Shown here: positions 27,240 through 38,974 of the stretch, in pieces
How the letters are laid out: every line of letters starts with the position of its first letter
Numbering within the stretch: position 1 is the first letter of the stretch
From: Actinoplanes derwentensis
Lineage (GTDB): Bacteria; Actinomycetota; Actinomycetes; Mycobacteriales; Micromonosporaceae
DNA: 64,000 bases
Direction: 5' to 3'
Assembly: GCF_900104725.1 (NCBI RefSeq)
Contig: NZ_LT629758.1
Location: forward strand, 9,820,001 to 9,884,000
Notes under the pieces: model-generated
Databases searched by the model: none
Seen by the model: the letters and a program-made list of their open reading frames with translations, nothing else
Told to the model about the DNA's origin: nothing
Position numbers and translations under genes: made by a program

Positions 27240-28427
27240 ATGGGTTCGGCTGACCAGGTCCTGCAGAGGGCCGACGACGCGATCGAGCACATACGTGGCA
27301 TCTGCTTCAAGACCGGCCCACCCCGTCAGGTCGGCGCCGAACTGGAGTGGACCACCCACCGCACCGCTGACCCGACCGCGTACCTGCGGCCCGGTGAGCT
27401 GGTCGAGGCTCTCGGGGCACACGCCCCCGCCACCCTCGGCAACCCGAACCCGGTGCCGCTGCCCGGAGGAGGCGCAGTCACCGTCGAACCCGGCGGTCAG
27501 GTCGAGATATCGTCGGCCCCGGCCGGTTCCCTGACCGCGTTGCACGCCGCGGTCACCGCGGACGAGACGGCGCTCACCGATCTGCTCGGCCGTGCCGGTC
27601 TCTCCTTGGGAGAGCGGGGCCTCGACCCCCACCGGGAACCCCGCCGCATCCTCGACACCCCGCGCTACGCGGCCATGGAGCGCATCTTCAACCCCGCCGG
27701 ACGCACCATGATGGGCGGCACCGCGGGTTTCCAGATCTGCCTCGACGCGGGCGAGGCCGCGCAGATCCCGGCACGCTGGGCCGCCCTGCACGAGATCGGG
27801 CCGGCGATGCTGGCCCTGTTCGCCAACTCGCCGCGGGACGGCTGGGCCTCCGCCCGGATGGCCGCCTGGTACGGCATCGAAACCCACCGCACCGACCCGG
27901 TCCCGCAGACCGCCGACCCGGCCCTGAGCTGGGCGGAGTACGCAGTGGACGCCCCGCTGCTCTGCATCCGCCGGCCGGACGGGAACTGGGACGCGCCACG
28001 GGGAATGACGTTCCGGCAGTGGATCGACGAGGGTGTACCGACCCTGGACGATCTCGACTACCACCTCGGGACCCTGTTCCCACCGGTCCGCCCTCGCGGT
28101 TACCTGGAGGTCCGCTACCTGGACACCCAGCCCGCCGGCGAGTGGATCGCCCCGGCCGCGCTGATCGTCACCGTGTTCGCCGACGACGTCCTCACCGACC
28201 GGGCCCGGGACCTGGCCGCCTCGGCGGCGGGGCGCTGGCACACCGCCGCCCGGCTCGGGCTGGCCGACCACCCGGTGCGTGAGGCCGCGACCGCCCTCGC
28301 CGATCTGGCCCTGCGCAACCTGCACCGGACCGGGCTCCCGGCTCCGGTCCGCGACACCGTCACCGACATCGTCACCAGCCGCCTGCACCACGCGGCCTCC
28401 GGACGAGGATTGGGGATCCCCGCATGA
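27240..28427 (+). CDS. egtA: Glutamate-cysteine ligase EgtA
   Basis: Makes gamma-glutamylcysteine from Glu and Cys for ergothioneine biosynthesis; 395 residues. The GCS2-type fold is indicated by QVGAELEWTTH, VEPGGQVEISSAP, the metal/substrate region MMGGTAGFQICLDAG and YLEVRYLDTQPAGEW. ATG 27240 has AGAGGGAG upstream. TAGGGT at 27175-27180 is a possible -10. It begins the egtABCD operon and overlaps egtB by 4 nt (ATGA). Confidence 0.93.
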   Translation: MGSADQVLQRADDAIEHIRGICFKTGPPRQVGAELEWTTHRTADPTAYLRPGELVEALGAHAPATLGNPNPVPLPGGGAVTVEPGGQVEISSAPAGSLTALHAAVTADETALTDLLGRAGLSLGERGLDPHREPRRILDTPRYAAMERIFNPAGRTMMGGTAGFQICLDAGEAAQIPARWAALHEIGPAMLALFANSPRDGWASARMAAWYGIETHRTDPVPQTADPALSWAEYAVDAPLLCIRRPDGNWDAPRGMTFRQWIDEGVPTLDDLDYHLGTLFPPVRPRGYLEVRYLDTQPAGEWIAPAALIVTVFADDVLTDRARDLAASAAGRWHTAARLGLADHPVREAATALADLALRNLHRTGLPAPVRDTVTDIVTSRLHHAASGRGLGIPA

Positions 28428-29722
28428 CCACCCAGGACCTGCGGCTCACCATCGCCGCCGAGTTGGAGCGCACCCGGGCCCGGACCGCGCTGCTCACCGA
28501 AGCGGTCGACGACGACGACCTGACCCGGCAGCACTCACCGCTGATGTCGCCGCTGGTCTGGGACCTGGCGCACGTCGGCAACCAGGAGGAGTTGTGGCTG
28601 GTCCGGGACGTCGGCGGCCGTGACCCGGTGCGCCATGACATCGACGAGCTGTACGACGCGTTCAAACACTCCCGCCGGGACCGCACGGCCCTGCCGCTGC
28701 TGAACCCGGCCGAGGCCCGCGCCTACGTCGGCCAGGTCCGGGACAAGGTGTTCGACGTGCTGGACCGGGTCCGGTTCGACTCCGCGCAGCGTCTGGTCGA
28801 CGGCGGGTTCGCCTTCGGCATGATCCTGCAACACGAGCAGCAGCACGACGAGACCATGCTCGCGACGCACCAGCTCAGGGCCGGTTCGCCGGTCCTCACC
28901 GCGCCGTCGCCCCCGGCCGCGACAGCGGTCCCCGCCGGTGAGATCTTGATCAGAGCAGGGACCTTCACCATGGGTACGGATACCGAGCCCTGGGCCCTGG
29001 ACAACGAACGGTCCGCACACCTCGTGGACGTGCCGGCGTTCTGGATCGACGCCGCCCCGGTCACCAACGGTGACTACCTGGCGTTCATCGACGCCGGTGG
29101 CTACGACGAGTCACGCTGGTGGAGCGAGCGCGGCTGGGCCCACCGGCAGTCGGCCGGCCTGGAAGCGCCGATGCACTGGCTGCGCGATCACGACGGCTGG
29201 CACTACCGGCGGTTCGGGCGGGTCGAGCCGGTGAACCCGGCCGAACCGGTCGTGCACGTCTGCTACTTCGAAGCCGAGGCGTACGCCGCGTGGGCCGGGA
29301 AACGCCTGCCCACCGAGGCCGAGTGGGAGAAGGCGGCCCGCTGGGACCCGGCGACCGGCCGCTCCCGGCGGTTCCCGTGGGGCGACGACCCGCCCGGCCC
29401 GCAGCACGCCAACCTCGGGCAGCGACATCTCTCCCCGGCTCCGGTCGGCGCCTACCCGGACGGGGCCTCGCCGTCGGGGGTGCACCAGCTCATCGGGGAC
29501 GTCTGGGAGTGGGTGTCGTCCGGGTTCGAGCCCTACCCGGGATTCGCCGCGTTCCCCTACCAGGAGTACTCCGAGGTGTTCTTCGGCGGCGACTACAAGA
29601 TGCTGCGCGGTGGCTCGTTCGGCACCGACACGACCGCTGTGCGCAGCACCTTCCGTAACTGGGACCACCCGATCCGGCGGCAGATCTTCAGCGGCTTCCG
29701 CTGCGCGCGGGACGCGAGCTGA
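28424..29722 (+). CDS. egtB: Hercynylcysteine S-oxide synthase EgtB
   Basis: Non-haem iron enzyme that couples O2, hercynine and gamma-Glu-Cys to the S-oxide in ergothioneine synthesis; 432 residues. The N-terminal DinB-like domain supplies the iron ligands: H50 (WDLAH) and the HEQQHDE motif with H137 and H141. The C-terminal FGE/sulfatase-modifying-like domain includes GTFTMGTDTEPWALDNERSA, FWIDAAPVTNGDYLAF, RLPTEAEWEKAA and RGGSFGTD near the end. It overlaps egtA by 4 nt and egtC by one base. Confidence 0.95.
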   Translation: MTTQDLRLTIAAELERTRARTALLTEAVDDDDLTRQHSPLMSPLVWDLAHVGNQEELWLVRDVGGRDPVRHDIDELYDAFKHSRRDRTALPLLNPAEARAYVGQVRDKVFDVLDRVRFDSAQRLVDGGFAFGMILQHEQQHDETMLATHQLRAGSPVLTAPSPPAATAVPAGEILIRAGTFTMGTDTEPWALDNERSAHLVDVPAFWIDAAPVTNGDYLAFIDAGGYDESRWWSERGWAHRQSAGLEAPMHWLRDHDGWHYRRFGRVEPVNPAEPVVHVCYFEAEAYAAWAGKRLPTEAEWEKAARWDPATGRSRRFPWGDDPPGPQHANLGQRHLSPAPVGAYPDGASPSGVHQLIGDVWEWVSSGFEPYPGFAAFPYQEYSEVFFGGDYKMLRGGSFGTDTTAVRSTFRNWDHPIRRQIFSGFRCARDAS

Positions 29723-30477
29723 TGTGCCGCCACCTCGGGTACCTCGGCCCACCCGTACCGCTGCGAAGCCTGCTCTTTGATCCTCCGCACTCGCTGGCCA
29801 CGCAAGCCTGGGCGCCACGGGACATGCGTGGCGGGGGCACGATCAACGCGGACGGGTTCGGGGTGGGGTGGTGGCCGCCCGGCGCCGTCGTCCCGGTGCG
29901 GCACCGCAGTGCGATGCCGATCTGGACCGACACCACCCTGCCCGCCCTGGCCGGGGCGGTGTCGTCCGGTGCGGTGCTGGCCGCGGTGCGCTCGGCGACC
30001 GTCGGGATGCCCGTGGTGGAGACGGCCGCGGCCCCCTTCACCGACGGGCGGTGGCTCTTCAGCCACAACGGCGTGATTCGCGGCTGGCCTTCGGCCGTCG
30101 CCGCTCTGGCGCGTGACCTTCCGGTCGACGATCTGCTCACGCTCGACGCGCCCACCGACTCGGCGATCCTCTGGGCTTTGGTACGAGCGAGGCTACGGTC
30201 CGGTGAGCCCCCGGCGAAAGCGGTGGCCGCCGTGGTCGGCGACCTGGTGACCGTCGCACCGGGTTCCCGTCTCAACCTGCTGCTCACCGACGGTCACCAG
30301 ATGATCGCCACCACGCTGGGGCACGCCTTGTCGGTCCGTCCTGGCCGTGGCTCCACCCTGATCAGCTCCGAACCCCTCGATCCCGGGCCGTCCTGGCAGC
30401 CCGTCGCCGACGGTCACCTGGTGACCGCGACCGCCACCGAGGTGGAGATCACCCCGATCTTCTCTGCGCCTTCCTGA
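29722..30477 (+). CDS. egtC: Gamma-glutamyl hercynylcysteine S-oxide hydrolase EgtC
   Basis: Class II glutamine-amidotransferase-type hydrolase that removes the gamma-glutamyl group during ergothioneine synthesis; 251 residues. Cys2 directly after the initiator Met (MCRHLGYLG) is the N-terminal nucleophile. NADGFGVGWW and LFSHNGVIRGW are family motifs. The ATG is joined to the egtB stop as TGATG. Its last codons lie in a 23-bp direct duplication that continues into the egtD ribosome binding site. Confidence 0.94.
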   Translation: MCRHLGYLGPPVPLRSLLFDPPHSLATQAWAPRDMRGGGTINADGFGVGWWPPGAVVPVRHRSAMPIWTDTTLPALAGAVSSGAVLAAVRSATVGMPVVETAAAPFTDGRWLFSHNGVIRGWPSAVAALARDLPVDDLLTLDAPTDSAILWALVRARLRSGEPPAKAVAAVVGDLVTVAPGSRLNLLLTDGHQMIATTLGHALSVRPGRGSTLISSEPLDPGPSWQPVADGHLVTATATEVEITPIFSAPS

Positions 30478-30503
30478 GGGTCTTCTCTGCCGCTTCCTAA
30501 GGG
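30458..30503 (+). repeat. 23-bp tandem duplication at the egtC-egtD junction
   Basis: TCTTCTCTG... at 30458-30480 is followed at once by a copy at 30481-30503 with three differences by eye. Copy 1 carries the egtC TGA stop. The equivalent triplet in copy 2 is TAA, and its TAAGGGG supplies the Shine-Dalgarno region for egtD. Confidence 0.85.
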
Positions 30504-30510
30504 GAAAAAC

Positions 30511-31479
30511 GTGCTCGACGTCTATCTCGATGAGGATCACGCTGCCCGTGAACTGCGCGCCGACGTGCGGGCCGGGCTCACCGCCGACCCGCGCTGGACG
30601 CCGCCCAAGTGGTTCTACGACGCCCGGGGCAGCGAGTTGTTCGAGGAGATCACCGGTCTGCCGGAGTACTACCCGACCCGTACCGAACGGGCCATCCTCG
30701 ACGAACGGGCCGCCGAGATCGCCCGGATCACCGAGGCCAAGACCCTGATCGAACTCGGCTCCGGCTCCTCGGCGAAGACCCGGCTGCTCCTCGACGCGCT
30801 CCTCGGCCACGGGACGCTAGGCGCGTTCGTGCCGCTCGACGTGTCCGCGTCCGCCCTGACCGCGGCCGTGGAGTCGCTGTCCGCCGCCTATCCCGGGCTC
30901 AGCGTCCGCGGGGTCGTCGGCGACATGACCCGGCACCTGCGCCACCTGCCGGACGGCGACAACCGGCTCGTCGCCTTCCTCGGCGGGACCATCGGCAACC
31001 TGACCCCCGGCGAACGCGCGGCCTTCCTCGCCTCGGTGAGGTCGGTCCTGCACGAGGGCGAGTGGCTGCTGCTCGGTGCCGACCTGGTCAAGGACCCGGC
31101 GGTGCTGCTGCCCGCCTACGACGACGCCGCCGGGGTCACCGCCGCGTTCAACCGCAACGTCCTGTCGGTGATGAACCGCGAGCTGGGAGCCGACTTCGAC
31201 CCGGCGTCCTTCCAGCACGTCGCGCACTGGGACCCGGAGCGGGAGTGGATCGAGATGCGGCTGCGCTCACTGCGGGACCAGCAGGTCAGCATTCCGGCCC
31301 TGTCCCTGGACGTCGCGTTCGCCGCCGGGGCGGAACTGCGCACCGAGATCTCCGCCAAGTTCCGCCGGGAGGGCCTGGCCGCCGAACTGGCCGCCGCCGG
31401 CTTCTCCGCCCGGCACTGGTGGACGGATCCGCAAGGGTGGTTCTCGGTCACCCTGGCCCAGGCCGGTCCGCCGCTCTGA
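30511..31479 (+). CDS. egtD: L-histidine N-alpha-methyltransferase EgtD
   Basis: Adds three methyl groups to histidine to give hercynine, the first committed step of ergothioneine synthesis; 322 residues. Family marks are PPKWFYDARGSELFEEITGL, PEYYPTRTERAIL, the SAM-binding LIELGSGSSAKTRLLLDAL and FLGGTIGNLTPGE. The GTG start at 30511 follows TAAGGGG. egtE, the final lyase, is not next to it; in other actinomycetes it can be elsewhere or replaced by general PLP enzymes. Confidence 0.96.
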   Translation: MLDVYLDEDHAARELRADVRAGLTADPRWTPPKWFYDARGSELFEEITGLPEYYPTRTERAILDERAAEIARITEAKTLIELGSGSSAKTRLLLDALLGHGTLGAFVPLDVSASALTAAVESLSAAYPGLSVRGVVGDMTRHLRHLPDGDNRLVAFLGGTIGNLTPGERAAFLASVRSVLHEGEWLLLGADLVKDPAVLLPAYDDAAGVTAAFNRNVLSVMNRELGADFDPASFQHVAHWDPEREWIEMRLRSLRDQQVSIPALSLDVAFAAGAELRTEISAKFRREGLAAELAAAGFSARHWWTDPQGWFSVTLAQAGPPL

Positions 31480-31752
31480 CCAGACTGTCCCGTTCCGTCG
31501 ACCAGCCGGGTCCGGTTCTTTGACCAGGCCGTTCGCTGTCGCGCGTGTATCGGTTTCGCGTTTTCCGGGCGCGGGCGGCGGTAAAGGTTGAGGCATCGTG
31601 CTTTTCTTGCGGTGTCACACATCGCCCTCGCGGCAATCGCGGGGGACGGCTGTGGGGCACCGGAACGGGCCGAGCCGTGAAGGTGCCCGTGCGTCGCCTT
31701 CACGGCCGGGCTGGTCCCGCCGCGCCGGGAGGCGGGAAAGAGGGGGTGTCTC
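31480..31752 (+). promoter_or_regulatory. Structured leader before the 163-residue gene
   Basis: No gene is seen here. Three stems precede the ATG at 31753: CCCTCGCG/CGCGGGGG near 31625-31645, a perfect 10-bp stem GCCGTGAAGG/CCTTCACGGC (31674-31683 and 31697-31706), and TCCCGCC/GGCGGGA (31715-31721 and 31731-31737). The last ends at the purine-rich ribosome binding site AAAGAGGGGG. This is compatible with RNA-level control, but no known riboswitch class was recognised. Confidence 0.45.
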
Positions 31753-32244
31753 ATGGAGTCCGATCGAATAGTGCCAGCCGATCCCGAGCGCCCGGTCTCC
31801 GGCGAACCACACGTCCGCCTGGTCGACGCGGTGCTCCGCAGTTCCCGCGGGCACGCCGACTGGCAGGCCGAGGGCGGCCCCCGGCCGCAGCTTCCACGGG
31901 GCTGGACCGAGCTGTGGAACGACGCGGTCCGGCGGCAGATGGACCTGGCCGAAGAACCGGAGAACGATGCCCGCCGGACCGTTCAGGCCATGCTCGACCA
32001 GTTGACCCGCCTGGACCGGGAGGCCGAGTGGTTCCGCAGCGACCCGTTGCTGCGGACCCGGGCCATCTCCGAGACACTGCTGCACTGCACCCGGCTCGGG
32101 CCGGACGTGCCGAGCCGGCTCGCGCAGGCCGCCTGGCACCGCCAGCAGGGGCTGCGGCCGGTCGACTACGCCCGGATCCAGGCCATCGCGGCCGCCCAGG
32201 ACGACTGGCTGGAAGCGTGGAACATCTGGGCGACCACCCGCTGA
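31753..32244 (+). CDS. Hypothetical protein, 163 residues
   Basis: No family recognised. It is soluble-looking, helical and Arg/Trp-rich: WTELWNDAVRRQMDLAEEPE, LDREAEWFRSDPLLRTRAIS, LEAWNIWATTR at the end. High third-position GC and a strong ribosome binding site (AAAGAGGGGG, 5 nt from the ATG) support it as real. It stands alone between egtD and argC, with its own leader and terminator. Confidence 0.7.
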   Translation: MESDRIVPADPERPVSGEPHVRLVDAVLRSSRGHADWQAEGGPRPQLPRGWTELWNDAVRRQMDLAEEPENDARRTVQAMLDQLTRLDREAEWFRSDPLLRTRAISETLLHCTRLGPDVPSRLAQAAWHRQQGLRPVDYARIQAIAAAQDDWLEAWNIWATTR

Positions 32245-32266
32245 TCTCGCACTGATCATCCGACTT

Positions 32267-32320
32267 CACCCCGTACCGCAACATCTGAGCGCCACGCTCA
32301 GCATGCGGGACGGGGTGTTT
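32267..32320 (+). terminator. Terminator before argC
   Basis: A two-stage hairpin: outer stem CACCCCGT...ACGGGGTG (32267-32274 with 32310-32317) with CCGC/GCGG, and inner CTGAGCG-CCA-CGCTCAG, followed by TTT. It ends the 163-residue gene. Confidence 0.8.
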
Positions 32321-32338
32321 CGCTGTTGCCGCCGGGTA

Positions 32339-32375
32339 TTGCGAGTTGATACGGTGGTTTGCATATTCATGCGAA
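32339..32375 (+). promoter_or_regulatory. argC promoter with putative ArgR box
   Basis: TTGCGA (32339-32344), a 17-nt spacer and CATATT (32362-32367) form a weak promoter. Overlapping the -10 is GCAT-ATTC-ATGC (32361-32372), flanked by TTT and GAA to give an 18-nt imperfect dyad. The same GCAT-N4-ATGC core occurs upstream of argH. ArgR operators of other bacteria are built from similar A/T-rich TGCAT or TGAAT half-sites. Confidence 0.6.
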
Positions 32376-32396
32376 GGCGGAGAGGCGGCGGAGGTC

Positions 32397-33398
32397 ATGG
32401 GCATCCGGGTCGCGGTAGCGGGAGCCAGTGGTTATGCGGGCGGTGAGTTACTGCGCCTGATCACCGGGCACCCCGAGTTCGACCTGGTGGCCGCGACCGC
32501 GCACAGTCAGGCCGGTTCGCCGGTCAGCGCGGTGCACCCGCAGCTGACCGGGCTCGATCTGACACTGGGCAGCACCGACGCGGCGACGCTGAGTGACGCC
32601 GATCTGGTGTTCCTCGCGCTGCCGCACGGACAGTCGGCGGCCCTGGCGGCCCAGCTGACCCCCGGCACCAAGGTCGTCGACCTGGGCGCCGACTTCCGGC
32701 TGCAGAGCGCCGAGCAATGGACGCGCTACTACGGCGGCGGCCACGCCGGCACCTGGACCTACGGGCTGCCCGAGCTGCCCGGCGCCCGTGAGGCCATCGC
32801 CGCCTCCGACCGGGTGGCCAACACCGGGTGTTACGCCGCGACGATCACCCTGGCTCTCGCGCCACTGATCGCCGCCGGTGTCGCCGACCCCCAGGACGTG
32901 GTGGTGGTCGCCAGCTCGGGCACCTCCGGCGCCGGCCGCAGCGCCAAGGTCAACCTGCTGGCCAGCGAGATCATGGGTGACCTCTCGCCCTACAAGGTCG
33001 GCGCCCACCAGCACGTCGCCGAGATCAAGCAGGCCACCGGCGCGGCCTCGCTGTCGATGACACCGATCCTGGCGCCGATGCCGCGCGGCATCCTGGCGAC
33101 GGTGACGGCCCGCCGGCTCAACGGCGGCGACCCGCGCGAGGCGCTGCAGGCGGCCTACGCCACCGACCCGTTCGTGCACGTGCTGCCGGAGGGTTCCTGG
33201 CCGCACACGGCCGCCACCGCGGGTTCCAACTCCTGCCACCTGCAGGCCACTGTCGACATCGACTCGGGCCGCATCATCGTGGTGAGCGCACTCGACAACC
33301 TCGGCAAGGGCGCCGCCGGTCAGGCCGTGCAGAACGCCAACATCATGTTCGGTCTGCCCGAGACCACGGGCCTCAGCGTCTTCGGAGTCGCACCGTGA
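32397..33398 (+). CDS. argC: N-acetyl-gamma-glutamyl-phosphate reductase
   Basis: NADPH-dependent third enzyme of arginine synthesis; 333 residues. The Rossmann motif VAVAGASGYAGGELLRL (residues 5-21) and the active-site segment VANTGCYAATITLAL, with its catalytic Cys, are visible; GTSGAGRSAKVNLL and HQHVAEI follow. ATG 32397 was chosen over an in-frame ATG at 32346 that lies in the promoter region. GGAGG at 32390-32394 is close to the start. argJ overlaps by 4 nt (GTGA). Confidence 0.96.
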   Translation: MGIRVAVAGASGYAGGELLRLITGHPEFDLVAATAHSQAGSPVSAVHPQLTGLDLTLGSTDAATLSDADLVFLALPHGQSAALAAQLTPGTKVVDLGADFRLQSAEQWTRYYGGGHAGTWTYGLPELPGAREAIAASDRVANTGCYAATITLALAPLIAAGVADPQDVVVVASSGTSGAGRSAKVNLLASEIMGDLSPYKVGAHQHVAEIKQATGAASLSMTPILAPMPRGILATVTARRLNGGDPREALQAAYATDPFVHVLPEGSWPHTAATAGSNSCHLQATVDIDSGRIIVVSALDNLGKGAAGQAVQNANIMFGLPETTGLSVFGVAP

Positions 33399-34567
33399 GC
33401 GTCACCCAGCCCAAGGGCTTCCGGGCCTCCGGAGTCGCCGCCGGCCTCAAGGCCAGCGGCAACCCCGACGTCGCCCTCGTCGTCAACGACGGTCCCGACT
33501 ACACCGCGGCCGCCGTCTTCACCGGCAACCGGGTCAAAGCCGCGCCGGTCCTGTGGAGCCAGCAGGTCCTCAAGGGCGGCATAGTCCGCGCCGTGGTGCT
33601 CAACTCGGGCGGCGCCAACGCGTGCACCGGCTCGCAGGGCTTCCGGGACACCCACGCCACCGCCGAGCACACCGCCACGGTGCTTCGCGGCGGCGCCAAC
33701 CGGATGATGATCGGCCCCGGCGACGTGGCGGTCTGCTCCACCGGCCTGATCGGTGAGCTGCTCCCGATGGACAAGCTGCTCCCCGGGGTCAACGCGGCGG
33801 CCAAGGCACTCGCCGCCGACGGCGGCCCGCGAGCGGCCGAGGCGATCATGACCACCGACACGGTCGCGAAGACCTCGGTGGCCGAGCGCGAGGGCTGGTC
33901 GGTCGGCGGCATCGCCAAGGGCGCGGGCATGCTCGCCCCGGCCCTGGCCACCATGCTCGTCGTCATCACCACCGACGCTTCCGCCGACAACGACACGCTC
34001 GACGCCGCGCTGCGCGCCGCCACCCGGGTCACCTTCGACCGGATCGACGCCGACGGCTGCATGTCCACCAACGACACGGTGCTGCTGATGGCCAGCGGGG
34101 CGTCCAACCGGCAGCCGACGGTCGAGGAGCTGACGGCCGCGGTCACCGAGGTCTGCCACGACCTCGCCCAGCAGCTGATCACCGACGCCGAGGGCGCCAC
34201 CAAGCACATCGCGATCGAGGTGCAGGGCGCGGCCAGTGAGGCCGACGCGGTGCAGGTGGGCCGCACGGTCGCCGGCAACAACCTGGTCAAGACGGCGTTC
34301 TTCGGCAACGACCCGAACTGGGGCCGGATCCTCGCCGCGGTCGGCACCACCAGCGCGGCCTTCGAGCCGGACCGGATCGACGTGGCGATCAACGGCGTCT
34401 GGATCTGCAAGGGCGGCGCCGCCGCGGAGGACCGCAACAAGGTCGACCTGTCCGGCCGCGACGTGACCGTCACGATCAACCTGCGGGAGGGCGAGATGGC
34501 CGCGACGATCTGGACCACCGATCTGTCCCACGCCTACGTCCACGAGAACTCGGCGTATTCGTCGTGA
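33395..34567 (+). CDS. argJ: Glutamate N-acetyltransferase / amino-acid acetyltransferase
   Basis: Transfers the acetyl group from N-acetylornithine to glutamate, recycling it; 390 residues. The precursor is self-cleaved before a conserved threonine, here T186 in [16 protein letters not shown]. Other marks are [13 protein letters not shown] near residue 70 and [11 protein letters not shown] near residue 305. If bifunctional it can also use acetyl-CoA, which cannot be judged from sequence. It overlaps argC and argB by 4 nt each. Confidence 0.96.
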   Translation: MSVTQPKGFRASGVAAGLKASGNPDVALVVNDGPDYTAAAVFTGNRVKAAPVLWSQQVLKGGIVRAVVLNSGGANACTGSQGFRDTHATAEHTATVLRGGANRMMIGPGDVAVCSTGLIGELLPMDKLLPGVNAAAKALAADGGPRAAEAIMTTDTVAKTSVAEREGWSVGGIAKGAGMLAPALATMLVVITTDASADNDTLDAALRAATRVTFDRIDADGCMSTNDTVLLMASGASNRQPTVEELTAAVTEVCHDLAQQLITDAEGATKHIAIEVQGAASEADAVQVGRTVAGNNLVKTAFFGNDPNWGRILAAVGTTSAAFEPDRIDVAINGVWICKGGAAAEDRNKVDLSGRDVTVTINLREGEMAATIWTTDLSHAYVHENSAYSS

Positions 34568-35430
34568 AAGCGCAGAAGAAAGCCGAGATCCTGATCGAGG
34601 CGCTGCCCTGGCTGGAGCGTTTCCACGGCAGCACCATCGTGATCAAGTACGGCGGCAACGCCATGATCGACCCCGCGCTGTCCGCCGCGTTCGCCGCGGA
34701 CATGGTGTTCCTGCGACACGTCGGCATCAAGCCGGTCGTGGTGCACGGCGGCGGTCCGCAGATCAACCGGATGTTGAAACGGGTCGGTATCGAGAGCGAG
34801 TTCCGCGGCGGCCTGCGGGTCACCACGCCGGAGACGATGGAGATCGTCCGGATGGTGCTCACCGGCCAGGTCGGCCGCGAGCTGGTCGGCCTGATCAACC
34901 AGCACGGCCCGCACGCGGTCGGTCTCTCCGGTGAAGACGCGCGACTGTTCACCGCGGTCCGCCGGGGCGCCGTCGTCGACGGCGAAGAGGTCGACATCGG
35001 CCTGGTCGGCGACGTCGAGCAGGTGGACACGTCGGCCGTCGACGACCTGATCGCGGCCGGCCGGATCCCGGTGATCGCCACCGTCGCGCCGGACGTCAAC
35101 GGCGTCGCCCACAACGTGAACGCCGACACCGCCGCCTCCGCGCTCGCGGTCGCGCTCGGCGCCCGCAAGCTGGTGGTCCTCACCGACGTGCCGGGTCTCT
35201 ACACGAACTGGCCGGACACCTCCTCGCTGACCAGCGAGATCGACGCGGCCACGCTGGAGAGGCTGCTGCCGTCGCTGGAGTCCGGGATGGTGCCCAAGAT
35301 GGAGGCCTGCCTGCGCGCGGTCCGCGGCGGAGTGCCCTCCGCACACGTCGTCGACGGCCGGGTCGCTCATTCGACCCTGCTCGAAGTCTTCACGGAAGAA
35401 GGATTCGGAACCATGGTGGTCCCCTCATGA
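34564..35430 (+). CDS. argB: Acetylglutamate kinase
   Basis: Phosphorylates N-acetylglutamate, commonly the arginine-inhibited step; 288 residues. Amino-acid-kinase family motifs: [29 protein letters not shown], and the ATP-site segment [15 protein letters not shown]. The N-terminal helix ([20 protein letters not shown]) is the extension found in hexameric, arginine-sensitive forms. Start GTG 34564 overlaps the argJ stop. Confidence 0.97.
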   Translation: MKAQKKAEILIEALPWLERFHGSTIVIKYGGNAMIDPALSAAFAADMVFLRHVGIKPVVVHGGGPQINRMLKRVGIESEFRGGLRVTTPETMEIVRMVLTGQVGRELVGLINQHGPHAVGLSGEDARLFTAVRRGAVVDGEEVDIGLVGDVEQVDTSAVDDLIAAGRIPVIATVAPDVNGVAHNVNADTAASALAVALGARKLVVLTDVPGLYTNWPDTSSLTSEIDAATLERLLPSLESGMVPKMEACLRAVRGGVPSAHVVDGRVAHSTLLEVFTEEGFGTMVVPS

Positions 35431-35503
35431 GCGAGCTCGCGAGCGAATCAGGCAGCACAGGTGGCAAGTCATGTCGGTGCCGGAGCGCAGCGGAGGTAAC
35501 GGC
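35431..35503 (+). other. argB-argD spacer with overlapping palindromes
   Basis: Other junctions from argC to argG are 4-nt overlaps; only this one has a spacer (73 nt). It begins with GCGAGCTCGC (35431-35440) overlapping GCTCGCGAGC (35435-35444). It may be a small repeated element or an internal regulatory site. Confidence 0.4.
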
Positions 35504-38080
<2,577 letters not shown>

Positions 38081-38084
<4 letters not shown>

Positions 38085-38974
38085 CGTTCACACCAGCGGT
38101 GGAGGTTCGGTTCCCCGACTTCGCCGACCACACCGACAGCCTGGCCGGGCACGGTGTGGAGTTCTTCCTCGCCTCCAACGAGACACTGCGGCCGCAGTTC
38201 AACGAGACGCCGTACGGGCACAAGGTCACCTGGCTCGACTTCACCGAGACCGCCGAGAAGGACTGGTCGATCCGGGACTTCCTGAACTTCTTCAACGTGA
38301 TCAACGGCATCGCGTTCGGTGACCGGGGTATCCCGATGCCGCAGTGGGTGATGGTCGACCTGATCCTGATGCCGGCCGCCGCCCTGATCGCCGGTCTGCC
38401 GCAGGCGGAGTTCGCGGCCATGGTCGAGCGGTCCACGTTCCGGTTCGACACCGACGTGAAGCAGCTGCTGCGCAAGGTCCAGCAGGACATGAAGGACAGC
38501 GGCTACCGGGGCCCGGTCCCGGTCGGTGGCTACTGTGCCGCCCCGAGTGCCGAGCCGGGCCGCTGGACGGGCTGGTCGCTGTGGTCGCTGATGCCGGCGG
38601 TCGGTCTCGGCAAGGCGGCCAAGGCGCTCGCGCTGTCCGCGTACCGCGCGCAGAAACTGGACGGCGTCACCCAGTACGACAACAGCGCGCTGAAGGTGCA
38701 CACCGAGTTCGGCGCGCTGAAGATCCTGGTCGCGACCGTGCCGTTCCACACCTCGCCGGGCTCGTTCGTTTACCAGAGTGACCTGACCCTCCCGGCCGGC
38801 GCGGAGGTGCCCGAGCCGACCTTCCTGCTCGATCCGTTCGACTACAGCCGCCAGCGGGCGATGCAGAAGGACATCGAAGCAGGTCGCTGTGACTTCTATG
38901 TCCTGCCGCCCGGCCACGTCCGCCGGGACGGCAAGACATACGTGCCGATTCTCGAGAAGGAAATTCCCCGATGA
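38081..38974 (+). CDS. Unknown protein inside the arg operon
   Basis: A 297-residue protein with no family I recognise, translationally coupled by 4-nt overlaps to both argR and argG. It appears cytoplasmic. Segments likely to be conserved: [60 protein letters not shown] and [20 protein letters not shown]. There is one hydrophobic helix-like stretch ([15 protein letters not shown]). I know no arginine enzyme of this type. The coupling implies a role in arginine metabolism, a partner of the unusual ArgG, or a gene that moved together with it. Confidence 0.8.

Noticed and set aside
32339..32396. ATG at 32346 as the argC start
   Set aside because: It would place the promoter and ArgR box inside the coding sequence and add non-conserved residues before MGIRVAVAGASG.
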